Below the pieces are notes generated by a model. The model did no database searches. It was not told the DNA's origin and was given only the letters and a program-made list of their open reading frames with translations. DNA of 64,000 nt from VAZQ01 sp963817015 (lineage in GTDB: Bacteria > Pseudomonadota > Alphaproteobacteria > Rhizobiales > Xanthobacteraceae). Position numbers and translations under genes: made by a program. This document shows positions 8,594 to 18,067 of the stretch, in pieces (position 1 is the first letter of the stretch; the number at the start of each line of letters is the position of its first letter). Where the stretch lies: the NCBI GenBank assembly GCA_963817015.1, contig CAWFMV010000007.1, forward strand, positions 2,170,001 through 2,234,000, given 5' to 3'.

Positions 8594-9169
8594 TCAGCGC
8601 GCCGCCAGCTTCTTGTAGGCCGCAATGGCCCGCTTGAGGTCGTCGTATTCCTCACAGGGAATCAAACAAAGATTTTCCAGCTCCGCCAGGAGCTGCTCGG
8701 CCTTGGCGGGCTCGCCAAGCACCAGATAGGCCTCGCCAAGATGCTCGCGGGCGCTCCGGTGGCGGGGATTGAGAGCCAGCGCCCGCTGATAGTGGCCCAT
8801 GGCGGGCCCCAGCTGACGCAGTCGCCGATATGCGTAGCCGATGTAGTTCTGGATATCGGCGTTGCCAGGGTCGCGCAGGGCGGCAAGCTCGAAGGCTGCG
8901 ACGGCGCCATTCCAATCGCCTGCGTTCAGTGCCTTCTTGCCAGCCTTGAAGTCGGGCTCGAGCTGCGCCCAGTCGGCCTCTGTCTCGACCGCCGACATGG
9001 TGGTGCAAATCGGCCAGTCTTCGGTATTGATCGAGGCTTCAGCCTGACGATCAGGTTTGCCAATCCACTGAGCAATCGTGTCCCGCCACGCCGATGCGCT
9101 GATGGCGTAGGCGATCCCGCTGGCGACCACCGTTCCAAGAATGACGGCCAATGCGATGACGCGTGTCAT
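8594..9169 (-). CDS. membrane-anchored TPR protein
   Basis: A 191-residue protein with an N-terminal hydrophobic helix (VIALAVILGTVVASGIAYAI) and about three tetratricopeptide repeats, visible as KKALNAGDWNGAVAAFELAA, YAYRRLRQLGPAMGHYQRAL and LGEAYLVLGEPAKAEQLL. TPRs bind other proteins; the partner is unknown. It lies 31 bp downstream of another TPR gene on the same strand, so the two are likely co-transcribed. Two cysteines near the C-terminus (LCLIPCEEYDD) could form a periplasmic disulfide. Confidence 0.75.
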   Translation of the reverse strand: MTRVIALAVILGTVVASGIAYAISASAWRDTIAQWIGKPDRQAEASINTEDWPICTTMSAVETEADWAQLEPDFKAGKKALNAGDWNGAVAAFELAALRDPGNADIQNYIGYAYRRLRQLGPAMGHYQRALALNPRHRSAREHLGEAYLVLGEPAKAEQLLAELENLCLIPCEEYDDLKRAIAAYKKLAAR

Positions 9170-9200
9170 GGAAGCCTCGCGCGTTAGCGTCTCGAACCAA

Positions 9201-10778
9201 TCACTTTTTTGCCAGGAATGCCTTGGCCTCCCGGATTTCCGCCCGCTCGGTATCGGCGTTCTTGGCCAAGTCGGCCAGCTTGCCGAAATAGTCCGATGCT
9301 TTTTGACGGTCGCCTGACGCCTCGGCTGCGCGTGCAGCGCCCGAGAATGCGCGGAAGCGGTTAGGGGTCTGCTTGAGCGCGGTCTCGAACTCCTTCAGCG
9401 CGGCCGCTGGTTGCCCCGCTTCGAGCAGCAGCTCCCCCAGCAGTTCGCGGAACGGATAGAGACGATTTTCCATTGCCACGTGCTTGACGCTCGCGTCTTC
9501 ATTGTCCGCCGCCGTCCGCATGAATCGCATCGCCTGGTCGCGGGCCCCTTCCTTGAGCAGGATCCACGCAGAAACAGCGAGCATCTGCTCTTCGGTACGG
9601 TCCGCCCAATAGGATTGGTCGGCGCGCTGCAGTGTCGTGCGCAGCACCTTCATCGCTTCGATCTCGTCTTTGGCGCCGGCGATATTGCCGGTGCGCGCCA
9701 TGCCGAGACCACGCGTGAAACGGATGAGCGAATCCGCCATCGGATATTGGGTGGCCACCATTGGAAGCGCGGCAGCGCCCGCCCAGTCGGCCCGTTCAAG
9801 CACATAGCGGGCCGGCATGGCGGCCTTGGCGGTGAAATTGACGAAGTTGATCGGCCTGTCGCCGCGATCGGCGGTCGCGAGCGATTTCTGGGTCAGGGCA
9901 ACAGCCTTGGCATCCTGCGCGAGCTGCAAGTGCGCATAGACCGAAAAATCCGCCGCATGATAGTAGTCGGGCTGGATTTCAAGCGCCGCTGCATTCGAGG
10001 CGATGGATTCGTCCCAAAGCCCGACCATCGAGTAGATGTGCGAAGGCATGTGCCGCGCGTGCGGCACCGCCGGTGCAATGCCGGCATAGCGTCGCGCCGA
10101 CGCGACACCTTTGTCGGCAAGTGGCGCGAAGTCGTAAGTATGAATGAGATAATGCGTCACGCCGGGATGCTGCGGGTTCTGATCAAAGAGCTTCTCCAGG
10201 ATCGCAGCCGATTTGAGCTGGTTGGCATAGGTGAGGTCGGACTTCTTCGCGGAGGCTTGCAGTGTCAGCGCATAATAGGCTTGTACCTCGAAGTCGTTGG
10301 GATAGCGCTCTGCCATCTGCTCCATCGCAGCATTGTATGCTGTCAGCCGGACATCGACGGAAGTCTTGTCGTGGTCGCGGAAATAGGCGCTCAGCGCTTC
10401 GATCCAGTCGCGCTCGCGCTGGGTTTTCGGTCCGACGGCGCGCGCCTTTTCGAGCGCGTCCCAAGCCCTTTGCGCCTCCTCGCGCGTCGGCGTCGTTGCG
10501 AGCGTGTTGCCGAGGTAATCCATCGCCACGCCCCAATGCGCGATGGCGCAAGTCGGATCCTGCTGCAGAATGCCGTCGAATGTCCGGCGCGCGATGGTGA
10601 ACCAGTACGAATGCAGCATGGCGACGCCGCGATCGAATTCCGCTTGCACTTTGGGATCGCAGGAGGTCGCGAAATTCACCTTGCCGAGCTTGTCGTCTTG
10701 TTGGGCAACCGCGCCGCTGGCAAGCGCTGCGGTGGTCAGGCCGGCGGCAAACAATATTCGTTTCAGTGGTGTGTTCAT
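9201..10778 (-). CDS. secreted TPR-repeat protein
   Basis: A 525-residue periplasmic protein with a cleavable signal peptide (LFAAGLTTAALASGAVAQ). The body consists of degenerate tetratricopeptide repeats, with conserved segments such as CAIAHWGVAMDYLGN, HPGVTHYLIHTYDF and MPSHIYSMVGLWDESIASN. This HYLIH/MPSHIY type is a known secreted TPR family of unknown function in environmental proteobacteria. AGGAGAG precedes the start. It heads a two-gene unit with the TPR protein at 8594. Confidence 0.8.
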   Translation of the reverse strand: MNTPLKRILFAAGLTTAALASGAVAQQDDKLGKVNFATSCDPKVQAEFDRGVAMLHSYWFTIARRTFDGILQQDPTCAIAHWGVAMDYLGNTLATTPTREEAQRAWDALEKARAVGPKTQRERDWIEALSAYFRDHDKTSVDVRLTAYNAAMEQMAERYPNDFEVQAYYALTLQASAKKSDLTYANQLKSAAILEKLFDQNPQHPGVTHYLIHTYDFAPLADKGVASARRYAGIAPAVPHARHMPSHIYSMVGLWDESIASNAAALEIQPDYYHAADFSVYAHLQLAQDAKAVALTQKSLATADRGDRPINFVNFTAKAAMPARYVLERADWAGAAALPMVATQYPMADSLIRFTRGLGMARTGNIAGAKDEIEAMKVLRTTLQRADQSYWADRTEEQMLAVSAWILLKEGARDQAMRFMRTAADNEDASVKHVAMENRLYPFRELLGELLLEAGQPAAALKEFETALKQTPNRFRAFSGAARAAEASGDRQKASDYFGKLADLAKNADTERAEIREAKAFLAKK

Positions 10779-11153
10779 CGCAACTCTCCTTGGTGCTCAT
10801 GCGATGGCTCGGTGACATCGCTCCAATGTTCGGAAATGGGCTTCGTCTGTTCCGAAAGTCCTCGATTTTTGCCGTTGTGCGGTTGCCCGCAAATCTGCGA
10901 TGCGGACATGCCGTCGCCATAGTGCGCCGATCGCGCGAACCAATGTTTGAATATGCGCAGCCCCGGCGCTCTCCTCGAATTGAGGAACCGCCATCGACGG
11001 TTGCTCTCGAAGCTTACACCCCTTTTTGTGCTCCTTAAAGAGCCGGCGTTTCTGCGCCAGCACACACCCCAGGTTGTTTCTGGTTGGGCCGGCTATTCTC
11101 GAGGAAAAAATCAGTTACAAGCGTGACCAGCTCTCAAATCCAAGTACACCCCC
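10779..11153. other. intergenic region between divergent genes
   Basis: This 375-bp stretch separates the leftward TPR gene from the rightward AMP-ligase gene and should carry both promoters. No clear EcfG, sigma-54 or strong sigma-70 motif, hairpin or small gene was seen. Confidence 0.4.
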
Positions 11154-12614
11154 ATGAATATCGTCGAATCCATCCTGTTTCAGGCCAAGCATAACCCGCC
11201 GGCGCCCGCGATGTGCGCGCCTGGCGCTGCGCTCAATCTCATCAGCTACAACCGGCTGGCGCGCTTCATCAACAATATCGGCCGCCGCGCGCTGACGCTC
11301 GGAATGGCGCCCGGCGATACGGTGGCGATCCACGTGAAGGACCATATCTTCCACGCCGCGATCGCGTTCGCGCTCGCCAATGTGGGTATCGCGACCTTGT
11401 CGGTGCGCGAGCCCGCTTTTCCGTTGGGGCTACGCGTTGATGCGTTGATCACCGACGACGCCATGCTCATGGGTGCGCCCGGCGGCGTGAAAGTCGTGCG
11501 TGCGGATCTCGGCTGGGCCGAAGGTGACGATCGCCCGCTCGAGGAGCGGCAGCTCTATCGTGGCCCCGGCGACGCGCTCTGCCGGATCGCGCTCACCTCG
11601 GGTTCGACCGGCGAGGCCAAGGCGGTTGCCTTCAGTCACAGCAATCAGCTGGCGCGGCTTGCGCGCTACAACCACACTTATGGTGGCGCGTTTCCGAATT
11701 GCTCACGCATCTTCTGCGACCTCGGCCTGCCGTCGAGCGTCGGCTTTCGGCATCTGCTCTATGTGCTGTCGCGCGGCGGCACATTTTTCTTCCCGGGCGC
11801 GAGCCCGATGGACACGCTGCAGACCTTCGAGCTCTACCGGGTGCAGGGCCTGATCGCCTCGCCCGGCGGGCTCAGCGGCTTCTTGAAGTTCTACGAGGAG
11901 AACAGCGCCTTCCATTGCAGCTTCGACGTCGTCATCGCGACCGGCAGCGCGCTGCCGGCGCTGCTGTCGCAGCGGGTGCGCGCGCGGCTGTGCTCCAATC
12001 TCGTCTACTATTACGGCACGACCGAAACCGGCACCGCCACCTCGGCGCCGGCGCATGCGCTGATGTCGATCCCGGGCGCGGTCGGCTACGCGGCGCCGGA
12101 CGTCAAGGTCGAGATCGTCGATGATGCCGGACGGCTCGTCGCGCAAGGCGGCGAGGGCGCGCTGCGCATCAGCAGTCCGGTCAGCGTCGATGGCTATCTC
12201 GGCGATCCGGTGCTGTCGGCGCAGGCGTTCCGGGACGGATATTTCTATACGGGAGACACCGGCCATTTCATGCCCGACGGCATGCTGGTGATCAGCGGGC
12301 GGGAAGGCGACGTGCTCAATCTCGGCGGCGACAAGGTCAAGCCGCAGGTGATCGAGGAGGTGCTCACCGCCTTCGGCCCGGTCGGCCAGGCCGCCGTCTG
12401 CACCCGGCCGAACGCGCTCGGCATCGAGGAGGTGTGGGCGATCGTGGTGCCGAATGGCACACTCGACGAAGTAGCATTGCGCGCCCATTGCCAGCAGCGG
12501 CTGCCGGTCGGGTGTGTGCCGGCGCGATTCGTGACGGTCGATCGCCTTCCGCGCAACGAGAACGGCAAGGTCGAGCGCCATCGGCTGGCCGAAGTTCTGC
12601 CCCGATCGGGGTAA
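11154..12614 (+). CDS. AMP-forming acyl-CoA synthetase / acid ligase
   Basis: A 486-residue member of the adenylate-forming superfamily. The P-loop-like motif is LTSGSTGEAKAVAFSHSNQ, the A5 motif YYGTTETGT, the hinge YTGDTGHF and GREGDVLNLGGDKVKP, and the catalytic lysine lies in NENGKVERHRL. It would activate a carboxylic acid as an acyl-AMP and transfer it to CoA or a carrier protein. The N-terminal part is shorter than in long-chain FadD enzymes. No carrier protein gene is close. No Shine-Dalgarno is obvious before the ATG, and the substrate is unknown. Confidence 0.82.
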   Translation: MNIVESILFQAKHNPPAPAMCAPGAALNLISYNRLARFINNIGRRALTLGMAPGDTVAIHVKDHIFHAAIAFALANVGIATLSVREPAFPLGLRVDALITDDAMLMGAPGGVKVVRADLGWAEGDDRPLEERQLYRGPGDALCRIALTSGSTGEAKAVAFSHSNQLARLARYNHTYGGAFPNCSRIFCDLGLPSSVGFRHLLYVLSRGGTFFFPGASPMDTLQTFELYRVQGLIASPGGLSGFLKFYEENSAFHCSFDVVIATGSALPALLSQRVRARLCSNLVYYYGTTETGTATSAPAHALMSIPGAVGYAAPDVKVEIVDDAGRLVAQGGEGALRISSPVSVDGYLGDPVLSAQAFRDGYFYTGDTGHFMPDGMLVISGREGDVLNLGGDKVKPQVIEEVLTAFGPVGQAAVCTRPNALGIEEVWAIVVPNGTLDEVALRAHCQQRLPVGCVPARFVTVDRLPRNENGKVERHRLAEVLPRSG

Positions 12615-12742
12615 AACCGTTGCAAATCGGCAACGTGGCTGCGAAATCCAACAGAACTATCCTGTGCATGGCGGCTGATAACCCGGCTTAAGCCATGGGT
12701 CATGGTACTGTTTTTCGAAATTCCGCTTCGGGGTAGGGGACG

Positions 12743-13474
12743 ATGAGACTGTATTTTCTGGCGACGGTTTCCGGACTTGCACTGACCTGCGGCGCTCAGG
12801 CGGCTGACATGCCTTTGAAGGCGCGGCCTATCGCGCCGGCGCAATGGACCGGTTGGTATGCCGGCGTGCAGGGCGGCATCGTCGACCACGATGGCAAGCT
12901 CCTCGATGTGGACGGCTTCCTGCGGGGAGCGAACGGATTCGGTGGCCAGACCTATACGGCGTCCGAGACCGGTTCCACCTTCGGCGGACACCTCGGCTTC
13001 AACTGGCAGAACAACCGGCTCGTCCTCGGCCTTGAGGGCGACATCAGCGGCGTCTGGGCCAAGGCCGATGCGAACGCGCCGGTGCCGCCTGCTTTCGCCG
13101 GCTCGACGGTGTCGTTCGACGTGCAATGGCTCGCGACCATCCGGGCGCGCGCGGGCGTGCTCATCACGGATGCGACCTTGCTGTATGCGACCGGCGGCGT
13201 GGCCTTCGGCGGCGTCAAGAACAACGGCACGCTCAACCAGACCATCCCCGGCGCGCCGATGGATCAGGATTCGACGAAGACCGGCTTCGTCGTTGGCGGC
13301 GGCATCGAGCACATGTTCGGGCCGCGCTGGACCGCGCGCGCGGAGGTGCGCTACGTCGACCTCGGGTCATCGTCCGTCACCTGTCCGGCCAGCACCTGCC
13401 CGGTCGGCCCCTATCGCGGCGAATTCTCGAACAAGCTTCTGATGGGTCTCGTCGGCCTGTCGCTCAAGTTCTAA
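12743..13474 (+). CDS. outer-membrane beta-barrel porin-family protein
   Basis: A 243-residue outer-membrane protein of the Omp25/Omp31-like family frequent in Rhizobiales. It has a signal peptide ending CGAQAAD, then the typical WTGWYAGVQGGI opening and alternating beta-strand pattern. It ends with LVGLSLKF, a C-terminal phenylalanine as recognised by the BAM machinery. AGGGGA precedes the ATG. A short inverted repeat (CCGTTGC / GGCAACG) lies at the end of the preceding gene. Role: structural or permeability; no specific ligand is evident. Confidence 0.85.
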   Translation: MRLYFLATVSGLALTCGAQAADMPLKARPIAPAQWTGWYAGVQGGIVDHDGKLLDVDGFLRGANGFGGQTYTASETGSTFGGHLGFNWQNNRLVLGLEGDISGVWAKADANAPVPPAFAGSTVSFDVQWLATIRARAGVLITDATLLYATGGVAFGGVKNNGTLNQTIPGAPMDQDSTKTGFVVGGGIEHMFGPRWTARAEVRYVDLGSSSVTCPASTCPVGPYRGEFSNKLLMGLVGLSLKF

Positions 13475-13591
13475 GGACCGCGGCTTTGTTTCGTCGCACG
13501 CGCAAGCCGCGCGTGCGCTTTGAGCTTTGCTGAAATCGACTCGTCGAACAGGCTTTGGGGGCGGCATTCCTGAGCTCGAGGGAGATCGGCG

Positions 13592-13804
13592 ATGATGAGA
13601 ACAGGTTTGGCAACGTTGGCGATGGTGATCGTCATGTTGGCCTGCGGCGCGTCCGAGGCCTCGGCCTGGGTCTGCCGGGCTGGCGGAGTAGGAGCGACGG
13701 CCTTCGGCAGCAGCCGAAGCATTGCGGTCGCCAAGATCACGGCGCTGCGCCGGTGCGAGCGGCGCAGCCCGCTGCATGTCTGCACGATCCTCTATTGCCG
13801 CTGA
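13592..13804 (+). CDS. small secreted cysteine-containing protein
   Basis: A 70-residue protein with a signal peptide (TGLATLAMVIVMLACGASEASA) and a mature part of about 45 residues starting WVCRAGGVGATAFGSS, with four cysteines (WVC, RRC, VC, YC) that could make two disulfides. GGGAGAT precedes the ATG. The family is not recognised with certainty. It faces the convergent TPM gene, 21 bp away. Confidence 0.6.
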   Translation: MMRTGLATLAMVIVMLACGASEASAWVCRAGGVGATAFGSSRSIAVAKITALRRCERRSPLHVCTILYCR

Positions 13805-13825
13805 CCTACGTCGCGTCGCCGCGCT

Positions 13826-14446
13826 TCAGATCTCGACCATACGATCCGACAGCTCGTTGGGATTGCGCGCGGATGGCGGAAAGTGCTGCGCCAGCAGGGC
13901 GCCGGCCTTGCGAATGGCATTGAGCATGCCGTCGACGAGCTGTCCCGCGCGAGCGGCCACAGTGATCTCCTGGGCAAGCTCCTCCCAGGCGGCCTCGCCA
14001 ACCTTGCTGTGGATTCCCACGTCCGCGACGATCTCGACCCGGCGGTCCCTCGGCGTCACGTAGATCAGCACGCCGGTGCGCGCTTCGGTCAGGTGCACCC
14101 CATGCGCCAGGAACTGCTCGTACGCCTGCCGTCGCGTGCGCTCGGCCGCAATGGCATTCGGCACGACGTGATGCTGGATTGATGGATGGGACATGATCAG
14201 GGCCGCACCGACAAAGACCACCGCCTGAAGAACGAGGATCGTGGTGGTCGACAAGCTGGTCAGCAGATGGAGCGGCCAGGGCAACAGCAGCGCTGCACAC
14301 GCCGCCCAGATCACCGGTATGGATCGAATTTCGTCGCTCGTATGCGCAATGACGACATAGATTTCGCCGGCAGTTTTCGACTCGGCCTCGGCAATTGCCG
14401 CCGCAATGCGGTCCTTGTCCTCCGGGCTGAAGGTGTGGTCGGTCAT
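13826..14446 (-). CDS. TPM-domain membrane protein
   Basis: A 206-residue TPM (PF04536-type) protein. It begins MTDHTFSPEDKDRIAAAI, followed by SKTAGEIYVVIA, the core of the TPM fold. Two hydrophobic segments follow (PVIWAACAALLLPWPLHLL and TILVLQAVVFVGAALIM). The second half has TGVLIYVTPRDRRVEIVAD and GQLVDGMLNAIRKAGALL. It is the last gene of a LemA - YgcG - TPM operon; the upstream stop and this ATG are one base apart. Proteins of this type are linked to membrane or cell-envelope homeostasis, with no defined reaction. Confidence 0.8.
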   Translation of the reverse strand: MTDHTFSPEDKDRIAAAIAEAESKTAGEIYVVIAHTSDEIRSIPVIWAACAALLLPWPLHLLTSLSTTTILVLQAVVFVGAALIMSHPSIQHHVVPNAIAAERTRRQAYEQFLAHGVHLTEARTGVLIYVTPRDRRVEIVADVGIHSKVGEAAWEELAQEITVAARAGQLVDGMLNAIRKAGALLAQHFPPSARNPNELSDRMVEI

Positions 14447-14447
14447 G

Positions 14448-15251
14448 TCACCAGCTCCCCGACGCGCCACCGCCGCCAAACGAGCCGCCGCCGCCTGAAA
14501 AGCCTCCGCCCGATCCGCCCGATCCCCCCGAGGACCAACCTCCGCCGCCCGGCCATCCGTCTCGATATCGCGATCCGCCGGTGGGAATCCAAAACGGTGG
14601 TGATTGCCGGCCGGGATAGCCCGAGCGCTGCGAGCGACGAACGAAGAACACGAACCAGATCACGAACAACAAAATAACAAAAGCGAAGGACGCGGCGCCG
14701 CTCGTGCCGCTCGGCCGCTCCTGCTCGGCCGCTCGCCGCTTGAAATCCTCGGCATTGCCGGACAACAACAACACAAGATCGTCGACGCCGCGCTCGATGC
14801 CGCCGGCAAAATCGCCCGTGCGAAAGCGCGGCAGGATGGCATTCTCGATGATCAGACGCGACACTGCATCCGTTACGGTGCCCTCGAGCCCGTATCCGAC
14901 CTCGATCCGCACCTTTCGCTCGCTGGGTGCCACCAGCAGGATGGCGCCGTTGTTCTTGCCCTTCTGACCGATCCCCCAGGAGCGGCCCAGGCGGTAGCCG
15001 TAGTCGGAGATGTCATAGCCCTGCAGCGAGCGCAGGGTCACGACCACAAGCTGGGTGCCGGTCTTGCTTTCGAGCTGCTCGAGCTTGCTCTCGATTCGGG
15101 TGCGAGCAGCCGCATCGAGGATTTGAGCCTGGTCGACCACGCGCCCGGTGAGCGCAGGGAAGGACGGCTCGGCACCCGCATCGCAAATGAGGCTCAGCCC
15201 CGCCAGAAGGCAGATCAGGAGAACGCTCAGCAACCGGGAGGCGGGATGCAT
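14448..15251 (-). CDS. YgcG-type TPM-domain protein with glycine-rich tail
   Basis: A 267-residue secreted and membrane-anchored protein. It has a signal peptide (LLSVLLICLLAGLSLICDAG), then a TPM domain with LTGRVVDQAQILDAAARTRI and GTQLVVVTLRSLQGYDISDYG. One helix (FAFVILLFVIWFVFFVRR) precedes a glycine/serine-rich C-terminus of GGSGGSGGGFSGGGGSFG type. The family regularly sits behind lemA, as here (21 bp downstream). Function in the envelope is inferred only from this association. Confidence 0.85.
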   Translation of the reverse strand: MHPASRLLSVLLICLLAGLSLICDAGAEPSFPALTGRVVDQAQILDAAARTRIESKLEQLESKTGTQLVVVTLRSLQGYDISDYGYRLGRSWGIGQKGKNNGAILLVAPSERKVRIEVGYGLEGTVTDAVSRLIIENAILPRFRTGDFAGGIERGVDDLVLLLSGNAEDFKRRAAEQERPSGTSGAASFAFVILLFVIWFVFFVRRSQRSGYPGRQSPPFWIPTGGSRYRDGWPGGGGWSSGGSGGSGGGFSGGGGSFGGGGASGSW

Positions 15252-15272
15252 CTCGCTTTAGAATTCATCACT

Positions 15273-15917
15273 TCAGAATTTCACCGGCGGCGGGCGCTGG
15301 TTCTCTTCCGTGGCGGCGAACGTGGCCATCGGCTTGGCGCCATAGACCATGGCCCACAGCCGCCCCGGGAACGTTCTCGTCTCGGTGTTGTAGTCTTGGA
15401 CCGCCTGGATGTAGTCGCGCCGTGCAACTGCGATGCGGTTCTCTGTCCCCTCGAGCTGTGACTGCAGGGCCAGGAAGTTCTGGTTCGATTTGAGGTCAGG
15501 ATAGTTCTCGCTCACCGCGATCAGCCGGCCAAGCGCGCCGCTCAATTGCGCCTGCGCCTCCTGAAACTTGCGCAACGCCTCAGGGTCCGTGAGCTGGTCG
15601 ACGCGAACCTGTACCTGCGTCGCTTTCGCGCGTGCCTCGATCACCTGGGTGAGCACCTCGCGCTCCTGGTTCGCATAGCCTTTCACGGTCTCGACCAGGT
15701 TGGGAATGAGCTCGGCTCGCCGCTGGTACTGATTTTGAACCTCGCTCCAGGCGCCCTTGGCGCGCTCCTCGAGCGTCGGGATCGTGTTGATGCCGCACCC
15801 GGACAAGACGACGCTTGTGGCCACCACGAACAGGATTGAGGTGAAGCGTTGGAAGGGCGCAGAAGGCCCTAAGCGCAGCGCGGAAGCGAAACGCAATGGT
15901 CTCTCCGTCTGGTTCAA
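15273..15917 (-). CDS. LemA family lipoprotein
   Basis: A 214-residue LemA protein. The lipobox VVLSGC near residue 41 marks lipid attachment. The helical domain contains KGAWSEVQNQYQRRAELIPN, LVETVKGYANQEREVLTQV and VSENYPDLKSNQNFLALQ, which are the LemA signatures. It heads the operon with the two TPM genes. The annotated start is a TTG and the first 20 residues are not family-like, so the true start may be internal. Confidence 0.85.
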   Translation of the reverse strand: MNQTERPLRFASALRLGPSAPFQRFTSILFVVATSVVLSGCGINTIPTLEERAKGAWSEVQNQYQRRAELIPNLVETVKGYANQEREVLTQVIEARAKATQVQVRVDQLTDPEALRKFQEAQAQLSGALGRLIAVSENYPDLKSNQNFLALQSQLEGTENRIAVARRDYIQAVQDYNTETRTFPGRLWAMVYGAKPMATFAATEENQRPPPVKF

Positions 15918-16263
15918 AAGCTATGATCTCAACGCGAGGAGACTGCGCCGTTCAAAATCGCTCCGGCTCCTGAGGCGCTTTTGTCCTTGAGCAGGAGCAT
16001 CAGCAGTCGTCGTCCGCGGCCTCCATTGCAGCACCCGATAACGCCGCTGACTTGCCAAAGTTCCCGTTTTGCGTGGCCCCATCCGATTTGATTGTCATCG
16101 GTTGATTTTGGCCGCCAGGACAGCGGTCCGATTGCGGTCGACCTCTCCCTCGGAGGTCGGAGGCACGCTTTTGTTCCCCGAACTGGGAACTCAATTCTGG
16201 GCCTGCGGATTGAAGGGCGGCACAGGCACGAAGCTGGCCGGATTTCAACACCATGAGGCAGCC
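15918..16263. other. intergenic region lemA / metallopeptidase
   Basis: About 345 bp between divergent genes. No hairpin, promoter consensus or protein-like reading frame was recognised; both promoters are expected here. Confidence 0.4.
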
Positions 16264-17160
16264 ATGCGCTGGGAAGATTTCAGGCGGAGCGAGAACGTCG
16301 AGGACGCCCGCGGAAGCGGCGGCTTCTCTGGCGGCTTTCCCGGCCGGGCCGGCGGGCTTGGAATCGGCACGATCATCGTCCTTGGCCTGCTCGGATGGGC
16401 GTTCGGGATCGATCCCAGCGTCCTGATCGGCGGCGCGGAAATTCTCACCGGAGGCTCTCAGCAATCACAGCAGCAGCAGCCGGCTCCGCGCGGCACGCCG
16501 ACAGATCAGACGGGCCAGTTTGTGGCTGCGGTTCTCGGCGACACGGAAGACAGGTGGAAGGAGATCTTTGAAAAGAGCGGCCGCACCTACCGCCCGCCCA
16601 CGCTGCGCCTGTTCAATGGAGCAACTCAGTCCGCCTGCGGCTTCGCTCAAACAGCGATGGGCCCGTTCTATTGTCCCAAGGATCAGCATGTCTATCTCGA
16701 CACCTCATTCTTCCAGGACATCGAGCGGCGCTTCCGTGGCTGCAGCGGAAAGGCTTGCGAATTCGCCCAGGCCTACGTCATCGCGCACGAGGTCGGCCAT
16801 CACGTGCAGAACCTGATGGGAATTCTCCCCAAGGTGACGCAGATGCAGCAGAGCCAGGATCGAGCGGGTGCCAATCAGCTGCAGGTTCGGGTCGAGCTGC
16901 AGGCCGACTGTCTGGCGGGAGTTTGGGCGCACCATTCGCAGGAGAAGTGGAAGTCCATCGAGCCTGGCGATGTCGAGGCCGCGCTGCAGACGGCGTCGGC
17001 CATCGGTGACGATCGTTTGCAGAAACAGAGCCAGGGTTACGTCGTGCCGGATGCCTTCACCCATGGCTCGTCGGCGCAGCGGGTGCAGTGGTTGACGACC
17101 GGCTTGAAGTCGGGCGACGTGGCGAGCTGCGATACGTTCAAGGCGGCCAGCCGACTTTGA
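16264..17160 (+). CDS. YpfJ-type neutral zinc metallopeptidase
   Basis: A 298-residue membrane-anchored zinc protease. It begins MRWEDFRRSENVEDARG, with one helix (GIGTIIVLGLLGWAFGI) around residue 45 and a Q-rich linker. The catalytic HExxH is in YVIAHEVGHHVQNLMG near residue 180. The third ligand is expected in VELQADCLAGVWAH. Four to six cysteines (SACGFAQ, FYCPKD, GCSGKACEF) suggest periplasmic disulfides. Length and motifs match PF04228. The substrate is unknown. Confidence 0.88.
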   Translation: MRWEDFRRSENVEDARGSGGFSGGFPGRAGGLGIGTIIVLGLLGWAFGIDPSVLIGGAEILTGGSQQSQQQQPAPRGTPTDQTGQFVAAVLGDTEDRWKEIFEKSGRTYRPPTLRLFNGATQSACGFAQTAMGPFYCPKDQHVYLDTSFFQDIERRFRGCSGKACEFAQAYVIAHEVGHHVQNLMGILPKVTQMQQSQDRAGANQLQVRVELQADCLAGVWAHHSQEKWKSIEPGDVEAALQTASAIGDDRLQKQSQGYVVPDAFTHGSSAQRVQWLTTGLKSGDVASCDTFKAASRL

Positions 17161-17188
17161 AGCAGGCGTTTGAAGCTGTCTGCCCGGA

Positions 17189-17501
17189 CTACTTTTTGTC
17201 GAGCAGGAGGTGCCCCTGTTTGCGGATCACAGGGGCGATCTGTCTCGGCGAACTTGGCGAGCAGCCAGGGAAGGCTGACTTCAAGCCGCACGTGGTCCTC
17301 GAAGGTCTCGATCTTTCCGTTTGCCGTCTGGCCGAGCGCACGCACACGGAACTCAACAGTATCGCCGTTCCAGACCTCTTCCTCGACTGTGAGCAACTGC
17401 CCGAAATGAGTGCGAGCGCTGCTGAGCCCCGCCCGCAGCCGGTTGACGGCGTCCTGCTTTCCGAGATGGTGAGGAATTGTGACGGTGAGGGGCGGTGACA
17501 T
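17189..17501 (-). CDS. PHA-granule-region (PF09650-like) small protein (frameshifted)
   Basis: A protein of about 103 residues starting MSPPLTVTIPHHLGKQDAV, with WNGDTVEFRVRALGQTANG and VRLEVSLPWLLAKFAE, the signature of the polyhydroxyalkanoic acid system family. The frame breaks near 17255. A one-base shift restores QIAPVIRKQGHLLLDKK and a stop at 17189-17191. The ATG is two bases after the stop of the DUF4112 gene, so the two are co-translated. The family is associated with PHA storage, but no PHA synthase is in this window. Confidence 0.7.
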
Positions 17502-17503
17502 GA

Positions 17504-17962
17504 CTAGAACTCGGTGCCCGAGACGGGGCGCGCAAATTCTCCCCGGCTTCGGAGATGGTCGTAAAGGAGCGTCATGTTGCGCCGGTTGGCGCGCCACATG
17601 ACGTCAAAGATGTCGCCCGCAATCGGCGCCGAGCCAACGATGCCGTCGATGGCGATATTCGCGACCATGCGAACGAGCAGATGCGTCGGCGCGCCGAGCT
17701 GCCGGGCCTCGTGCACGATGTAGAGAGAGACCAGCGAGGTCACGAGGTCACCTATACCTGGAACAAGCCCGACGATCGCATCCAGCCCAAATCGGATATT
17801 GGTGCCTGGCACCACAAGGGCGGAGTTGAGCAACGTCGCAAGCTTGTCGATGCGCGCGAGGCGCTGCTGCCGGGATGTTGGATTGGCCGAGCGATCGTCG
17901 AACCGCCAAGCCTGCGACGTTGATGCCTGCGACGATGAGCGTGTCTGCGATGAAAATGCCAT
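17504..17962 (-). CDS. DUF4112 membrane protein
   Basis: A 152-residue protein of the DUF4112 family: LATLLNSALVVPGTNIRFG, then LDAIVGLVPGIGDLVTSLVS, then IAIDGIVGSAPIAGDIFDVM and WRANRRNMTLL. Glycine-rich hydrophobic stretches suggest association with the inner membrane. The ATG at 17962 is preferred; an upstream ATG at 18031 would add 23 unlike residues. It lies 37-105 bp behind the histidine kinase on the same strand and could be the third gene of that operon. Confidence 0.8.
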   Translation of the reverse strand: MAFSSQTRSSSQASTSQAWRFDDRSANPTSRQQRLARIDKLATLLNSALVVPGTNIRFGLDAIVGLVPGIGDLVTSLVSLYIVHEARQLGAPTHLLVRMVANIAIDGIVGSAPIAGDIFDVMWRANRRNMTLLYDHLRSRGEFARPVSGTEF

Positions 17963-18067
17963 GGCGGTGAAGATGGGAGCGGACAGAAGAAACGCAAGAT
18001 TCTCGGTCGATGATTTTGGACTGGCATGCATTTTGTCGAATTGGGGAACTTTCGAGCGCGGAATTCG

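Noticed and set aside
9411..10922. A 503-codon plus-strand frame
   Set aside because: It lies antisense to the secreted TPR gene, which has a signal peptide, ribosome site and repeats.
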